64,000 bases of DNA, from positions 69,725,001-69,789,000 of the forward strand of contig CM045733.1 of assembly GCA_024760905.1 (NCBI GenBank), in the 5' to 3' direction. Position 1 is the first letter of the stretch; the number at the start of each line of letters is the position of its first letter. This DNA is from Plotosus lineatus. Lineage: Eukaryota > Chordata > Actinopteri > Siluriformes > Plotosidae. This document shows positions 48,115 through 60,866 of this stretch, in pieces. Below the pieces are notes generated by a model. That model saw only the letters and a list, made by a program, of their open reading frames with translations. It was not told the origin of the DNA and did no database searches. A program made the translations under genes and the position numbers.

Positions 48115-50536
48115 ATATTTCACACAATAGCAAAGCTGACACATCAGATATAGAAGCTCATACACCACTGCTCAGACTCACACAGAATAAAAAACACACA
48201 ATCTAATTAGGTTAGGCAGACAGTCTTTCCTCAAGCAAAACAACAACAAACCATGGTAACACAGAACATGAACTTGTTACAGTGTTAATTAAACTTAAGA
48301 CCAGTGATGCAAATGAATGCATAGGTACAGTGTGCTGAAAAGAAAACTTATTGTTAAACCTTCTATTTTTCACTCCAGACTGAATTTGTAAAACAAGGAA
48401 GATTTATTTATTTATTTTCTCCAGGGCTGAAGTGGAGTCAGCCTTGAAAGGAGCCATGATACTCTTATAATACCAGCCTCAGACACTTCTCAGTAGCGAT
48501 ATCTATCAGGGGCGCCGCCTCTAGCCACTACCTAAATTTTTTATCTTAGGTTTTTGCACCATTCTGTGTAAACATTAAGGACTGTTGTGTGAAAATCCTA
48601 CCTTCAGTTTCTAAAATTCCCAAAGCAGCCCATCTGGTACCAAGAAACAAACTACACTTAGTCACTGAGAGAACTGCCTTTCCCAATTTTGTTGTCTGAT
48701 GTTATCATTACCTGAAGTGTTTAACCTGTCTCTGCATGTGTTAATGTATTTTATTGCTGCCATATGATTGATTGAGTAGATAACTACATTAATGAGCAGC
48801 CTTGCAGATGTTCCTAATGAAGTGCAAGGTGAATGCAAAATTATTCATTCTTTCATTTTCTGAACCAATTAATCCTAATTAGGGTTATAAATTAGGTAAT
48901 AGAGTGTTTTAAATATATTATATAAAATATTATATTATTATATATTTTAAATATATTATATGAAGATATGGGGCAAATGATGCACATAAAGCTATACAAA
49001 ACACAATAACCACAAGAGTTTTGAGATTGTGATTGTTGCGGGTTTTTTTTTTTTTTTTTTTTTTTTTTGTACATCTTTTCCCTTATGGCCTGTGATTGGC
49101 CTTAGGAAATGTCTGCTCTGGAAAGTGCTGTTTTGGCAGATGCATAAATGCTTCCCTTTTCATCCTTGTTTTCCTCACCTGTTAACAGTCTACACCCATT
49201 ATCTCCTTAACCTTCGTAAAAGTTCTCTTATAGAAAAGAAATGGTTTCTGCAGAGTGACTTTGTCCCTGTGCTGTACATAACATATATTCTTAAAGAACT
49301 GCACATAACAAAAGTCTCATATGAAGTGGGATTTTATTATTGCACCGAGAAAAGTCAATAAATTACAAAAAAGGTGTATTCTTAATATTAGAAATGTATG
49401 TGCTTGTTGGAATTGTGTATTTGTAATAATTAAATGTATTTTCTCCTTTTTCTAATTCTAAGGATAGGTTTCAAAATGCCATCTTTTTGTTCATCAAAAT
49501 GCCATCTTTTCAAAATTTCTGAATTTCCTATAAATGAAAAGGTCAGAATCTCAAAGATTTTTGTCTGGCTGCTACACATATAAAACATTAGACTGGCATT
49601 TTGTAGCACGTAAAGTGGTCGATGCTGAGTGTCACTCATTCTGCAGCATCACAAGATTGTGAACATGGAAAAAATGACAATTTGATTATGCCTTGTTTTT
49701 TGTCTGCGTCAATGATCCCTTCCTCATTCTACAACCTACCATCATGTACTGCACATTGATGTGTCATGCAGTAGAAGTACCATGCTCATCACTTTTAACA
49801 CATTTGTTTCCTCATGTTGCATGTTCTCGTGTTAATGTTCTAAAATTCATGTAAAAGCCATATACTGTACTGACACGTTTCAGGGTTTTGTCTATCAGCA
49901 ATCTCAGCTCACATGTATTTCCTTTTATGCGTGGGTGGTTTTTTAACTCTCGAAATAGGACTTTGAAATGTACAGAATGAAAATGATTGATGTGTCAAAT
50001 ATGTGACTCATCTTTCTTTGGGAGAGGAATGATGACTAATTGAAGTTGTGGAGATGTTCCTAAAAATAGCTTTTTAAACTGCTTCTCACTGTGGACCAAG
50101 GATTTTATAATCATACTGTGGACATTCTCCACCATTATTCTCACCTCAGCCATGACCATGAACTCTGACACAGCCCATACCATGAAATATCATCTCTTAC
50201 ATAATGCTTAATAATTTAGAAATTATTTAAATCAAAGACCAAATTTTACATCTTGGTGCAAAGAGCTGGATAGCCTAACAGGAGCAAAACTAATACATAC
50301 AAAGACTGTCAGTGTTTACAGTTTAATAGTGAGGACTGTATTTTTATTTCTTTGCAGAAATTAACTATTTCATAACCAACAAGTCAGCATATTTTATACC
50401 AGACCTTTTGACCAATCATGTTTGGTTAAAGACACTACATATATATGAAAAAGGGAAGTTGGGGTTATGGGTGTGTTTATTCGGGCTTTTATTGTGTTTT
50501 TGTTTTGTTTTAATAGTTGAAACAAACACGCACATG
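48115..50536. other. Intronic unique sequence with SINE tail fragment and poly-T
   Basis: At 48842-48890 (TTCATTCTTTCATTTTCTGAA, TTAATCCTAATTAGGG) is the complement of a SINE tail fragment of the TGAA type. A T run lies at 49042-49068. No exon is recognised. Confidence 0.5.
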
Positions 50537-51009
50537 TAGGGATCCTCACTTTCTGCGATTAATTGAAACCGAGACCCCCACGACCGCCGAATTCCGCAAA
50601 GTAGGATCGACCCTTCTGACTGATTTATACATGTATATGTGCATATAATAACAATACATATTCAACAGTATAAATGATTATAATAACAATTAAACATTCA
50701 AAAATAATGTACAAGATGTAAATAAAATATAAATACACACACATACAGATGTGCACGCAAAAACTCAGATGCGCACGGCACATAAAAATTTAAGTGGTTT
50801 TGATGGGGGGGTTTTGGGTTGGGTTTTTTTGTTTGTTTAGGGTTTTTTTTTTTTTTTTTGCATAATTGGCCTTGTTTTGTGACATTTTCTTTAACTTCCC
50901 CCTATTCTTCCTTAATGTCCTTATTTTTTGAATCGATGAGTATTTAAAAAAAAAAACACAATGCACTGAAGCCACATGAATTGAAGTACGAAGTAGCGCG
51001 GGATCCGTG
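50537..51009 (-). mobile_element. pogo/Tigger-type MITE, copy 2 of the pair
   Basis: The inverse-orientation partner of 11692-12154: the complement aligns block by block (AAATAAGGACATTAAGGAAG, GTTAAAGAAAATGTCAC, TGTGTGTATTTATATTTTAT). Its terminal CAG bases have decayed or merged with the adjoining microsatellites. The A run of copy 1 corresponds here to a T run of 17 (50843-50859). Confidence 0.78.
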
Positions 51010-51053
51010 TGTGTGTGTGTGTGTATGTATATATATATATATACATGTGTGTG

Positions 51054-51108
<55 letters not shown>

Positions 51109-51117
51109 TATTATTTT

Positions 51118-51158
<41 letters not shown>
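51010..51158. repeat. (GT)n / (TA)n compound microsatellite
   Basis: GT units, TATG units and long TA runs, with a short TTATTATTATTTTTTT break at about 51105-51122, ending at the terminal repeat of the next transposon. Confidence 0.95.
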
Positions 51159-51161
<3 letters not shown>

Positions 51162-51943
51162 TGATACCTCTGCTCACGAACATAATTGGTTCCCAGAAAG
51201 TGTGTGTGAGGCGAAAAGTTTGTCTTCCGAACATTTATTTCCCATAAGAAACCATTAAAATGAGAATAATCCGTTCCCAGGTCCCCATAAAACATAATTT
51301 TCTACTAAATAAGCCTTAAAACTACACAAAATATACCTTATTTTATGTATAATAAATGTGCTATTGTATTGTAATTAAAGAAATAAACTGTACTGTATAA
51401 TAAAGTGGTTTTATTTACCTTTGTGATGGTAGTTGATGGCTTGATGGAATGGAGTGGGAGGAGGAGGGAGGGAGGGACTTACTGTTTGGAAGGAGAGTTT
51501 GGAAACGCCTACTGTTTGGAAACACCCTTAGCCACACACGCACCCTTAATAGCTTCCTTGTTCTTAAGGATGGGAGCAATGGTAGACTTGTACTGGTACT
51601 GGGACGCTGAGTCACACAAACGCACACCTCGTTCGTGTTTTTCAATGATCTCCGCCTGTGGTGGCGTCTTTTTCGGTCCCATAATAGCAAAAGTACACTC
51701 AATATGGTCCAAAATGTCTATCAAACACAAACCACTTCCGCACTCAAAGAAAGGGGGTGACGAACTGTGATGCCGTGAGCGTGCGTCAGCTTCTCGTGGC
51801 CGCCACCGTGGCGCCGTTTGACCGCGTGGTTTGATTCGTCCGCCGAAAACTAGTTCGTCAGCAGAGACTATATGTTCGCAAATTTAATGTTCTTGAGGCG
51901 AAAAGTTCGTGAGCTTAAGCGTTCGTCAGCAGAGGTTTTACTG
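51159..51943 (-). mobile_element. Tigger-type DNA transposon remnant (785 bp)
   Basis: The terminal inverted repeats are CAGTGATACCTCTGCTCACG and, reversed from the right end, CAGTAAAACCTCTGCTGACG, each followed by AAC. TA precedes the left end. GTTCG/CGAAC motifs recur in both subterminal regions. The minus strand carries the first part of a CENP-B/Tigger-type transposase (separate entry); the rest of the transposase is deleted. Confidence 0.9.
51509..51730 (-). pseudogene. Tigger transposase N-terminal fragment
   Basis: From an internal Met (MGPKKTPP at about 51680, minus strand) the frame reads IIEKHERGVRLCD, then STIAPILKNKEAIKGACVAKGV. This is the psq-type helix-turn-helix found at the N-terminus of Tigger/pogo transposases and CENP-B. 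About 57 residues remain; the second DNA-binding domain and the DDE catalytic domain are absent, so it is non-functional. Confidence 0.85.
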
Positions 51944-51962
51944 TGTGTGTATATATATAATA

Positions 51963-52001
<39 letters not shown>

Positions 52002-52040
52002 GTGTATATCTGTATATGTATGTGTATGTATATACTGCAA
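51944..52040. repeat. (GT)n(TA)n(CA)n microsatellite
   Basis: A short TG run, TATATAATATATA repeats, then CA units and TGTA-type repeats, directly right of the Tigger terminus. Confidence 0.9.
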
Positions 52041-53982
52041 TTCTTTTTTTAGCACGCTTATCTATTTGATGTGATGTTTTGTATAATAGAAGTTCTCAAA
52101 CATTTACCCAGAGGCATATATATTTTATGATGATTGGCGTGTGTAATATTTTCTTTTTAACTTATTTATTTAATTTATAAGGTAATTTCAACTGGTCTGA
52201 TATGTTGTTTATAAGACAGTTTTTATTTATTAAGTTGTGGATTATCCACGGTTACATTTAGTTATAGTAGCCATTAATAGGCTAATAATAATCAGAATTC
52301 AATCAGGCACATCATAAAATTGATAACATTGTGCTGTGATTTTTTTCCATTGGTTTAATTAGATTAAACAGTGATGGAGCCCCACAGTTGTATAATACGT
52401 CTGAATTTATATTTTCTATACGGCACCGCAGATTGTAGCACAGCATTTAAACAGGTCCGTTAGCAGCCGTCTGTGCTTTTAGTACTGGCAGTTTCTGGCT
52501 GTAAGAATTCACCCGGCTTGCACCCACAGCAGCAGATAATCAATGCATACCATCTGGACAGATAAAACACATGCACACACAAACAGTAACAAAAAAGCAT
52601 TGTCTCCTTCCATGTCTCAACACCCAGCTGTTACCTTAAGCATCCTTACAATCCCCGTTCATGTTTAAAAAGGCAATGTGTCCATTTATAATTCAAGGTG
52701 GACATTAAATCTCCCTTGAAAGGTTTGGTTTTATTAAGCAGCATTAAAATATAATTTATAACACAAACAAATGTAACTCGCAAGGAATAAAAGGCCAAAG
52801 TATGGACACATCGACTGAAACAGCTTGGAGAAGATGGTGCTTCATAATAAGAAATCCAGTCACGAGGATCAAATGGCAACATGAATGCACAATTATATGC
52901 ACAATTTAATTTTTTAATTATTTTTAGAAATAGCACACCTTTGTACTGGGTTTTACATTAAATTTCTAAAGTAGAACTAAATAATTTCATCCATTTGGCA
53001 TTCATTTCTACATCACTCTTTATTTTAATGAAGTGCAAACAGGTAGAGAAATTGAGATCATTGGGTTTTTCATGCCACTGGAGAACATTTGAAGCCCATT
53101 TATTCGAACCTGTGGGAAGTAAGAAAGTAAAATAATTAGATCATCTGTTTAGAGCAATTGTGTTGTCAAAAATCGTATATGTCCTCAAAGTATGTGCAGC
53201 TGCTTCAGATACCTTAGTATTAGTTAGCCATTTTTAATTTAATAGTTTATTAATATTGATATGATATATTTTTGAACCTAAACATATATTTTTGTAAATG
53301 AGTAAAAAAATGATCACAGATTATGTTGTAAAATCAAGTTTAATAATAATCATTAATTGTATGAATAATTAATTGAGGTTAATGGATTAATGTTAAAAAT
53401 CACACTATAGCTGGAGTCTCCTCCCGAGAGTTCAAATGGAATGTTTCAAGCTAATTTTTCAACAGACTAGATTTTAGGCCCGCTTTAGCTTTTTGAAAGA
53501 CATTTCAGATAACGTTTCTTAATCTGATTTGTAATTTTTTTTTTTCTTCTTTGTAAGTGCACAGATTAATAGGTTTTATTTAATACAACAAGTACCATAA
53601 TTAAAAAAGCAAGAAAACATGTGTAGAAAGTGTTTCAGTGTCTGTACTATATCCAAGTAGAACAATCTACTGCACGCCCTGTTTGCAGATGACTGACCAT
53701 AAATTTAAGTTTGAGTTTTGAGTCTTAACTCATTTACTTAATACTTTTGAAAAAGTTTGTGTTCAAGGCATTTTCAGGCTCTACATCACTACAGTTTTCT
53801 GTAATAGTATATTTATAAAGTAAAAAAGGGAATTTTTAGCATGAGTCGTGAAATTTATACCTTGTCACTGTAGCTCCGTACACTTTGTAAGAAGTACTGA
53901 TTTTTTTAAAACATCAGTATTGATGTATTACATCAATACAGCTGAACAGAATAGAAACACAACTCTGAAAATCTGTCCACTT
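52041..53982. other. Repeat-free intronic stretch
   Basis: About 1.9 kb with no recognised transposon, SINE or microsatellite, unusual within this intron. It contains homeobox-like AT-rich motifs (for example TTAATAATAATC, AATTAATTGAGG). No exon is recognised. Confidence 0.4.
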
Positions 53983-53998
53983 GTGTGTGTGTGTGTGT

Positions 53999-54046
<48 letters not shown>

Positions 54047-54047
54047 A
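53983..54047. repeat. (GT)n(GA)n microsatellite
   Basis: About 8 GT units followed by about 23 GA units with one AAG interruption, a third example of the GT-GA compound form. Confidence 0.94.
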
Positions 54048-54402
54048 TTGTCAGAATATTGTCAGTGATATGATGGATTTTCTCTTATCAGCACACTTGT
54101 TCATGTTTCCATTCTGGTGTTGAGATTTATTGTGGAGTGCCAGGATTTTGAACTCGATGCTTAAAATGGTCCTAATGGGGTTTTAATGGGTGGTTAATGC
54201 ACACCACCAGTAATAACACATGTGTATTCATGTGTTTTATTACCACAAGCTAAACCAAAAGGTATAAAGTAACAATTAATAAAGAAAATATTATACAGTA
54301 TTATATTCAACAAATATAGGACAGTATAATAAGGTGTTTAAGTGCTTGATGACATCCTAATGACAGTCTGTGTGTTTTACTTCTTCATTAAAGACGTCTG
54401 TA

Positions 54403-55358
54403 CAGACGCTCCCACTTGCGTTCATCCGTTTTACGTTTTTTTCGATTTTACCCCCCCCCCCCCCCAAAAAAAAAAAAAAAAAGTCAAATTGTACCTACAT
54501 AGTATGATGACGTAATGACGCTGCATTCGTTGTTTACAAACTATACTATAATAGCCTGTTACCCTTGTGTTAAGACGTGGTCTCTGTGATCTTTGTGTTT
54601 ACACTGTTTTGTGGACTTTAGTAACCCTAAGCACATCTGGTTGGTCAGCAGTGTGAGCCTACGAGCATAGGTTCAAGTCTCATACACAGAGATGAATTAA
54701 CTACCTGCTCAGATCAGCACCATGCAGGCTCAGTTAAGCAAAGAGAGTTGTAAATTACAACACAAAATTACAGAACAATTACATATATTCATTATCTTTT
54801 AGCAGAATCCTAAGAGTGTATACTTATTTTTATATTAATATTCATTAGGATTTGTACTTGTTGTTTATATGCATCTCTTCAATAAAGTTTACTTACTTAC
54901 ACACAAAAAAGAGCTCTCCGATTTACTGACTTTGCTCCACTTTGAATCAGTGCAGGCTGTGTTCTAAACAAGTTCAACAGCACCCTTGTGCACTTAAAAG
55001 ACCGGAAGTCCGTATAACCCACAGCAAGTACACTACTTTTGCAAGTACACTACTTTCGATATTGAGCGCTTCACATATTGTAAGCGTTGATTGACTGTTT
55101 TAAGCTTCATGTAAAGTAACTTGGTGTAAATAAGTGACTTATTTGAAATTAATGTTGATATTATTTGATATATTTGATATTATTTTACAATGTTATGTTT
55201 ATAATAATTGATTTAGGGGTGTTTTATGAGATACAGTAATGGTATTTATGGATGTATAGAACAGTATGAATGTCATACGTCACTAACAACTGACGTTCAC
55301 ATTCAACTTATGTTTGGCTGTCCAGAACCAATTAAAAACGTAAGTCGGGGAGCGTCTG
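54403..55358. mobile_element. pogo/Tigger-type non-autonomous element (956 bp)
   Basis: The left end CAGACGCTCCCACTTGCG and the reverse of the right end CAGACGCTCCCCGACTTACG are inverted repeats of the 'CTCCCCGACTTACG' kind seen in Tigger elements, flanked by TA at 54401-54402 and 55359-55360. The interior has C and A runs at 54453-54482 and a possible tRNA-SINE relic (B box AGGTTCAAGTCTC, about 54668), and no transposase. Confidence 0.82.
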
Positions 55359-55603
55359 TATAGCACATTTGATGAGTATATCATTTAAGCCTTTAAAGAA
55401 AGGGCTGAAGCGCAAGATCTGTGAATGCAGGATTTGAATGACACTGTTGCCACATGATTGGTTGATTAAATATTTGCTAAAACACATGCAATAGAAGTTC
55501 ATGTACATGTGAATAGTGTACATGGGCCATTTTTCAGTGTTTGGCCTACAATAAAAGGCAATTCTTCATTTAAAAAACTGTAATAAGAATGAGTAGATGT
55601 AGA

Positions 55604-55843
55604 CTGTTCAGTTCAGTTCATTTTCTATAACCGCTTAATCCTAATTAGGGTCGTGGGAAGGCTGGCACCCTTCCCAGCTGACTCCGGGCGAGGGTAGAGT
55701 ACACCCTGGACAGCTCGCCAGGCCATCGCAGGGCAGAAACACGCTGACGGCTATGCAGCCTACTCTTGTTGAAAGTCAGCAATGGTTCTTTTACATGAAC
55801 CTCACACCATAGACAGTGAGAGACACGGCCGGCCTTTGATAAT
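55604..55843 (-). mobile_element. SINE (family 1, TGAA-type tail), truncated against a Tc1
   Basis: The plus strand shows the complement of the tail (AGTTCAGTTCATTTTCTATA, TTAATCCTAATTAGGGTCG), ACACCCTGGACAGCTCGCC and the body up to GGCCTTTGATAA. There it jumps into the inner part of a Tc1 left inverted repeat. Both partners are truncated at the same point, so this is a deletion junction rather than a clean insertion. Confidence 0.85.
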
Positions 55844-55845
55844 GG

Positions 55846-57245
55846 TGTCAATGTCATGGTTTGATTCATGGTGTCAACAGATCTCAAAAAAGTTGGCACA
55901 GGTAGCAATAAGAGACTGGAAAAGTCAATTGCACTTATAATGAGCAGCTGGAAGATCAATTACCACTAATGAGGTCCACTGGCAACATGGCTGTTCAAAA
56001 GGAGCTGCTCAGAGTGGCAGTGTCTCTCAGAAGCGAAAATGGGTAGAGGATCACCAATTCTCCCAATGTTGCGCAGAAAGATAGTGGAGCAATATCAGAA
56101 AGGTGTTTCCCAGCCAAAGATTGCAAAGAGTTTAAAGTGATCATCATCTACAGTGCATAACATCATCCAGAGATTCAGAGAATCTGGAACAATCTTTGTG
56201 CATAAGGGTTAAGTCCGAAAAACTATATTGGATACCTGTGATCTTCGGGCCCTTAAACGGCACTGCACCACAAACAGGAATGCTACTGAAAGGGAAATCA
56301 CAGAATGGGCTCAGCAATACTTCCAGAGACCATTGTCGGTGAACACAATCCACCGTGCCATCCGCCGTTGCCAGCTGAAACTCTACAATACAAAGAAGAA
56401 GCCATTTCTAAACAGAACCCAGAAGCGCAGGCGTTTTCTCTGGGCCAGGGGTCATTTAAAATGGAGTGTGGCAAAGTGGAAAACTGTTCTGTGGTCAGAC
56501 GAATCACAATTTCATGTTCTTTATGGAAAACTGGGACACCATGTCATCCGGAGTAAAGAGGACAAGGACAACCCAAGTTGTTATCAGCGTTCAGTTCAGA
56601 AGCTGCATCTGTGATGGTATGGGGTTGGATGAGTGCGTGTGGCATGGGCAGCTTGCACATCTGGAAAGGCACCGTCAATGCAGAAAGGTATATTCAGGTT
56701 CTAGAACAACTTTCAGAGAAGACCTTGCATTTTTCAACATGATAATTCCAGACCACATGCAGCATCAATTACAACATCATGGCTGCGTAGGAAAACGATC
56801 CGGGTATTGAAACGGCCAGCATGCAGTCCAGATCTTTCACCTATAGAGAACATTTGGCACAGCATAAAGAGGAAGGAGCAACAAAGAAGGCCCGAGACAG
56901 CTGAATAATTCGAGGCCTGTATTAGACAAGAATGAGACGGCATCCCTATTTCTAAACTTGAGAAACTTGTCTCCTCGGTCCCCACATGTTTGCAGACTGT
57001 TGTAAGAAGAAGAGGTGATATCTTACAGTAGTGAAAATGGTCTTGTCCCAACTTTTTTTGAGATTTGATGACGCCATGAAATTTAAAATCAACATATTTT
57101 CAGACATTTTCTCAGTTTAAACTTTGGATCTGTCATTTCTGTTGTTTTCGGAATAAAGTATTGAAATTTGGCACTTCTGCATCATTTGCATTTAGTTTTT
57201 GTTCACAATTTGTACAGTATCTCAACTTTTTTGGAATCCGGTTTG
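55846..57245 (+). mobile_element. Tc1-like transposon (family B), left terminal repeat truncated
   Basis: Same family as 31504-32599, in the opposite orientation and with the transposase region retained. The right inverted repeat is complete (GTCCCAACTTTTTTTGAGAT near 57045, ending TTTGGAATCCGGTTTG at 57245). The left repeat starts only in its inner part, with a small local duplication of ATGGTGTCAA (55844 and 55871). Confidence 0.9.
56050..56980 (+). pseudogene. Broken Tc1 transposase (family B)
   Basis: An early helix-turn-helix region (about 56070-56190) is followed by a frame at 56228-56614 with RALKRHCTTNRNATEREITE, TIHRAIRRCQLKLYNTKKKP and the first catalytic block TVLWSDESQFHV. A shifted frame at 56466-56810 overlaps it. 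The second Asp block and the third block (about 56815-56860, corresponding to a RPACSPDLSPIENIW-type motif) follow in other frames, with stops between. Inactive. Confidence 0.85.
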
Positions 57246-59760
57246 TTGTAGTTGGTCAGCACTGTAGGTTATTTATCATTTGAGTGTGTGAAAGATGATT
57301 TCTGATGGACATGAAGTGCTGTGCAAATAAACTGTAATTTCTTACTGTGTTGACTCAGGACTTTGGATGTGTGTGTGTGTGTGTGTGTTGCGGTGTTAAG
57401 TGCCTGGCTGTAAGGTAATCAATACCAGTGATAAATCTATGCTTCACATTTTTACTCATCAGAACCAACACGCGCACACACGCGCATAGAAAGACAAATG
57501 CAGAGCTGCACTTTGTTGTATTGATGTGGGATTTATGCAGTCTTTCAAACACAAAGCTCCTGATTTAGTCCTGACCATTACCTCACTGTCCTTTCCTGCC
57601 ATGTCACCCATCTCTTTTTTTTTTTTTTATATTCTTGTTTCCTTCCTCATTCACTCCATCCTCTACCCCTCAATTTAGCCGTTGCCCATCTGTTCCTAGC
57701 ACTCTTACACTTTCTCATTTTTACCTCCTTATTCTTTTTAGCACCTGTGTTCTGGCGCACACCTTCCTCACGTTCTTCGCATGGTTTCTCTGTCTCTCAA
57801 CACACGTGTCTTCCCCTTCTCAAATTTTCTTTCACACTCTCTCTAAAGGCGCAACCTCTTCTCTCCTGTCCTTTCTTATCCTCTCCTTTCTCTTCAATAC
57901 TTTCTTTTGAACACTTTTACTTTCTCCAGTTCATGCCACTCCTCTCCTTTTTTTTTTTTTTTTTCCCCCTCTTGTGCTCTCACACCCTCCCATCTCTTTG
58001 TGTTCTCCACTCTCGAGGTTTGTTAAGACCTGCTGAACCTGGTGATAATTAGCCAGGGACAGACTATACAGCAGGAGAGTCTCTCAGCATTAAAGAATGA
58101 AAAAGAGAATGGGATGTGAGCATGAGACATGGACATTGCTGCTCAGGTGTTCCATTCATGTGGCTGTGGATTTAAGATCTCACTATTCTTTATTAAAAAG
58201 CCATAAAGATCAGGTCTTGAAGTGAGCACAGTGTTGACTGACTGATTAATGAGGTCTCTTGGAAAAGTTACAAAATGTCTGCTGTTTATTTAGTGTTGAT
58301 TTATTAGAAAAGACAAAAAATATAAACATCCATGTGCGTCTTTGAGTGGTTATACTCTGGCTGTTGGAGATGCAAATGTTCAAGTACAAAAAAAAAAAAA
58401 ATGTTTTTCGCAATGTTGCATCATTCACGGAGACTTTTTAAAAAAGACTTCGCATCTAGCAATGCTTTGGTGCCGTGAAAGTCATGTTGTCCTATTTGTG
58501 CAGCACTTGACTTGCTTACAGCAGTTTAAGCAGCTCAGTAGTGAATCACTTAAGATTGAATGACCCTGGCCGACAGTGTGATCCATCAGCAGAACAACAC
58601 AGATGAAGCAAATGTCAATAACAGTTCGCTGGACCAGCTTGAAAATGTGACTAAAGCAATACTGTGCTATTCAGTTTTAGAAATAAAATAAATAATTCTT
58701 GGCTTTATGGCTACAGGAACTATTTGTTAAATAATTGAATAGCCCAAGTTATGCAGTAGTGTGCTGTGGTTATGAGTACGATGCACATTGTAATAAGTTA
58801 TTGTTAGTGTTTAATAGCACTTTTGCGAGGAAAGTCAATACAGTATCATTTAATTATTTCTCTGTATTAAATTTAAAATTAATAATTAATCATAGAAAGG
58901 AAATTACTTTTGTTATAGGGAAATCAGAAAATGTGTTTTTCCTTGCTGTTAAGTGACTATCTGTGCTCATCTCAAACAGATCCTTGAACATCACAAATAT
59001 TCCAAGTGCAATTTGCAATCTATCGGCATCTGTTCCTACGACTGCCTCTGAGAATGCCTGTAGAGTACTAGTGTGATTTTGGCCTTTTGAAAGTATTATC
59101 AAGTAGCAAGATTAATCAGCAGCTTGGCTTTTGAAAAGAAAAATTCTCTGCAGTGATTAAAGTATTAATGAATACATTTAATTTCTTCGTTCACTGATTT
59201 ATCTTCCTGCGTAAGTAAAATCTCAAGAGAACCTAGATATCATAGAAAACCCTTTTCCCCTCCTTACTAGCCTTCCAGATAAGTAAAGAATATGGTGTAT
59301 GTACAAATATGGAGTTGGATATTTATTTCACGTACATAAAACGTAATTTGTTTGATGATAATAAGACAGAGCTTGGAAAATCATGATTAATAATAATACA
59401 GTACCTTGTTTATAAAAACTGGATTGCAGAAATCTTGGCTAAAAGGATTCTGAAGGTATCCTTGTCCAGATGTTTGTTGTAATGCAAATCACAACAAGGC
59501 AGATTCCAGAAATAAGCATCTGGAAGTATGAATTGTTGTGAAATTTTAAACAAAGTTACAAAAAATCATATTATTCGATTGTATGATATTACTTCGAATA
59601 ATATTCATCCATACAAGGGTCTTTTCATATGGCAGTAGATGGACAATGATAATTAGCATCAAGCTTGCATGCACATGTGCGGACTTCCAAATGCATTGCA
59701 TTTTATTGTTATTAAATGTTTTTTTTTTTTTATTTTCTATACTGTATTAATTCACAAAGG
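57246..59760. other. Intronic sequence with (GT)n, poly-T and a pyrimidine-rich block
   Basis: A GT run lies at 57368-57390, and the plus strand is C/T-rich at 57580-58010 with T runs at 57615-57628 and 57949-57964. From 58020 to 59760 it is unique AT-rich sequence. No exon is recognised. Confidence 0.45.
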
Positions 59761-59764
59761 ACAT

Positions 59765-60045
59765 TATTGTCACTGTATCCAAAATGAGTGGACACAAACA
59801 TACATAAACAGTGAGGGGACACACTCGGGGTACTAGGCTGCCAACTGGGGATGCCTGGAGAGCAGTTGGGGTTAGGGTGCCTTGCTCAAGGGCACTTCAG
59901 CCATGAATGTGGAAGAAGGGGAAAGTGCAGCTCACGCCAGCACACAACCCCCCCACCCCCACCCCCCACCCACCCACCCACCCCCACCCCCACCCCACCC
60001 CACTTGGTTCAGGAATCTAACCAACAAACTTTCTGGCTCCATTGG
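59765..60045 (-). mobile_element. tRNA-SINE (family 4-related), with C-rich insertion
   Basis: It contains the block TGCCTTGCTCAAGGGCACTT shared with the copy at 32.7 kb and GGTTCAGGAATCTAACC, a decayed head on the minus strand. A CCCCAC/CCCA tract of about 55 bases (59947-60002) sits inside it; its G-rich complement could form quadruplexes and the C strand an i-motif. Confidence 0.65.
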
Positions 60046-60239
60046 TTCCCTCAATCCTTGATTTATAAGGTGATTAGTATATTTTATTCGATCAAGATCC
60101 AACTACAACAGCAGACACATAAAAAAAAGAACGTTGCAAGTATTTTCAACAATAGGTATTTGATTATCATTCTTCTTATTATTGTCGTTCTCATTGTTTT
60201 TGTTGTTGTTATTGTTGGAGAAGCCAATTTTAAATGAAG

Positions 60240-60780
60240 TAGAAGATGCCAGAATTTGTTGGCCCCCGCTGTCGTAAGCAGCTTAGGAAACATGCAGCAC
60301 AGATAACTGCCATTCATCCTTTAAGCTGCTTCATCTTCAGGTGCTCCCGCACCAGTGCAGTGCAGGTTCAACTGTTTTCCTGACTTCCCAGAGGACTTTA
60401 ATGTAAACTACTTTACATGCCACTTTCTTTTGACTGCTTCCCAATCTGATTAATTAAGTCACATTTGCAGTCATGCAGCCAGATAGCTAGTCAGTATGGT
60501 TGCATCAAATGGCTGGTTGATGTTTTTAATTTATTGACGGGTTTCTTGTCATAAAATAATTGACAACCTGAGGGTCTATTTTTCTGAATGTTGAGCACAT
60601 GAAAGAAGGTGAGGAAGTGTGTGGCAAGGGAATTGTGGCACCGGTAAGCAGATGTGCCCGATCCAATCAAATGTTTGTGCTAATGGCTGCCATGACAACC
60701 AGCTAATCAGCCATAGACAGAAACTCATTGAGTGACACCAGTCAGCGATTCGAAGTCCAAGCTAATCCAGATTGATCTCG
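60240..60780. promoter_or_regulatory. Candidate conserved non-coding element
   Basis: About 540 bases free of repeats and unlike surrounding AT-rich intron in composition. They hold clustered homeodomain-like cores (CTGATTAATTAAGTCACATT, GCTAATGG, AGCTAATCAGCC) and E-box-like sites (CAGGTG, CAGATG). This is only a suggestion from texture; conservation cannot be tested here. Confidence 0.25.
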
Positions 60781-60826
60781 CTAAAAATTGAGCAGCAGTT
60801 AATGAGATGCTGATGTTTAGAGAACT

Positions 60827-60828
<2 letters not shown>

Positions 60829-60866
<38 letters not shown>

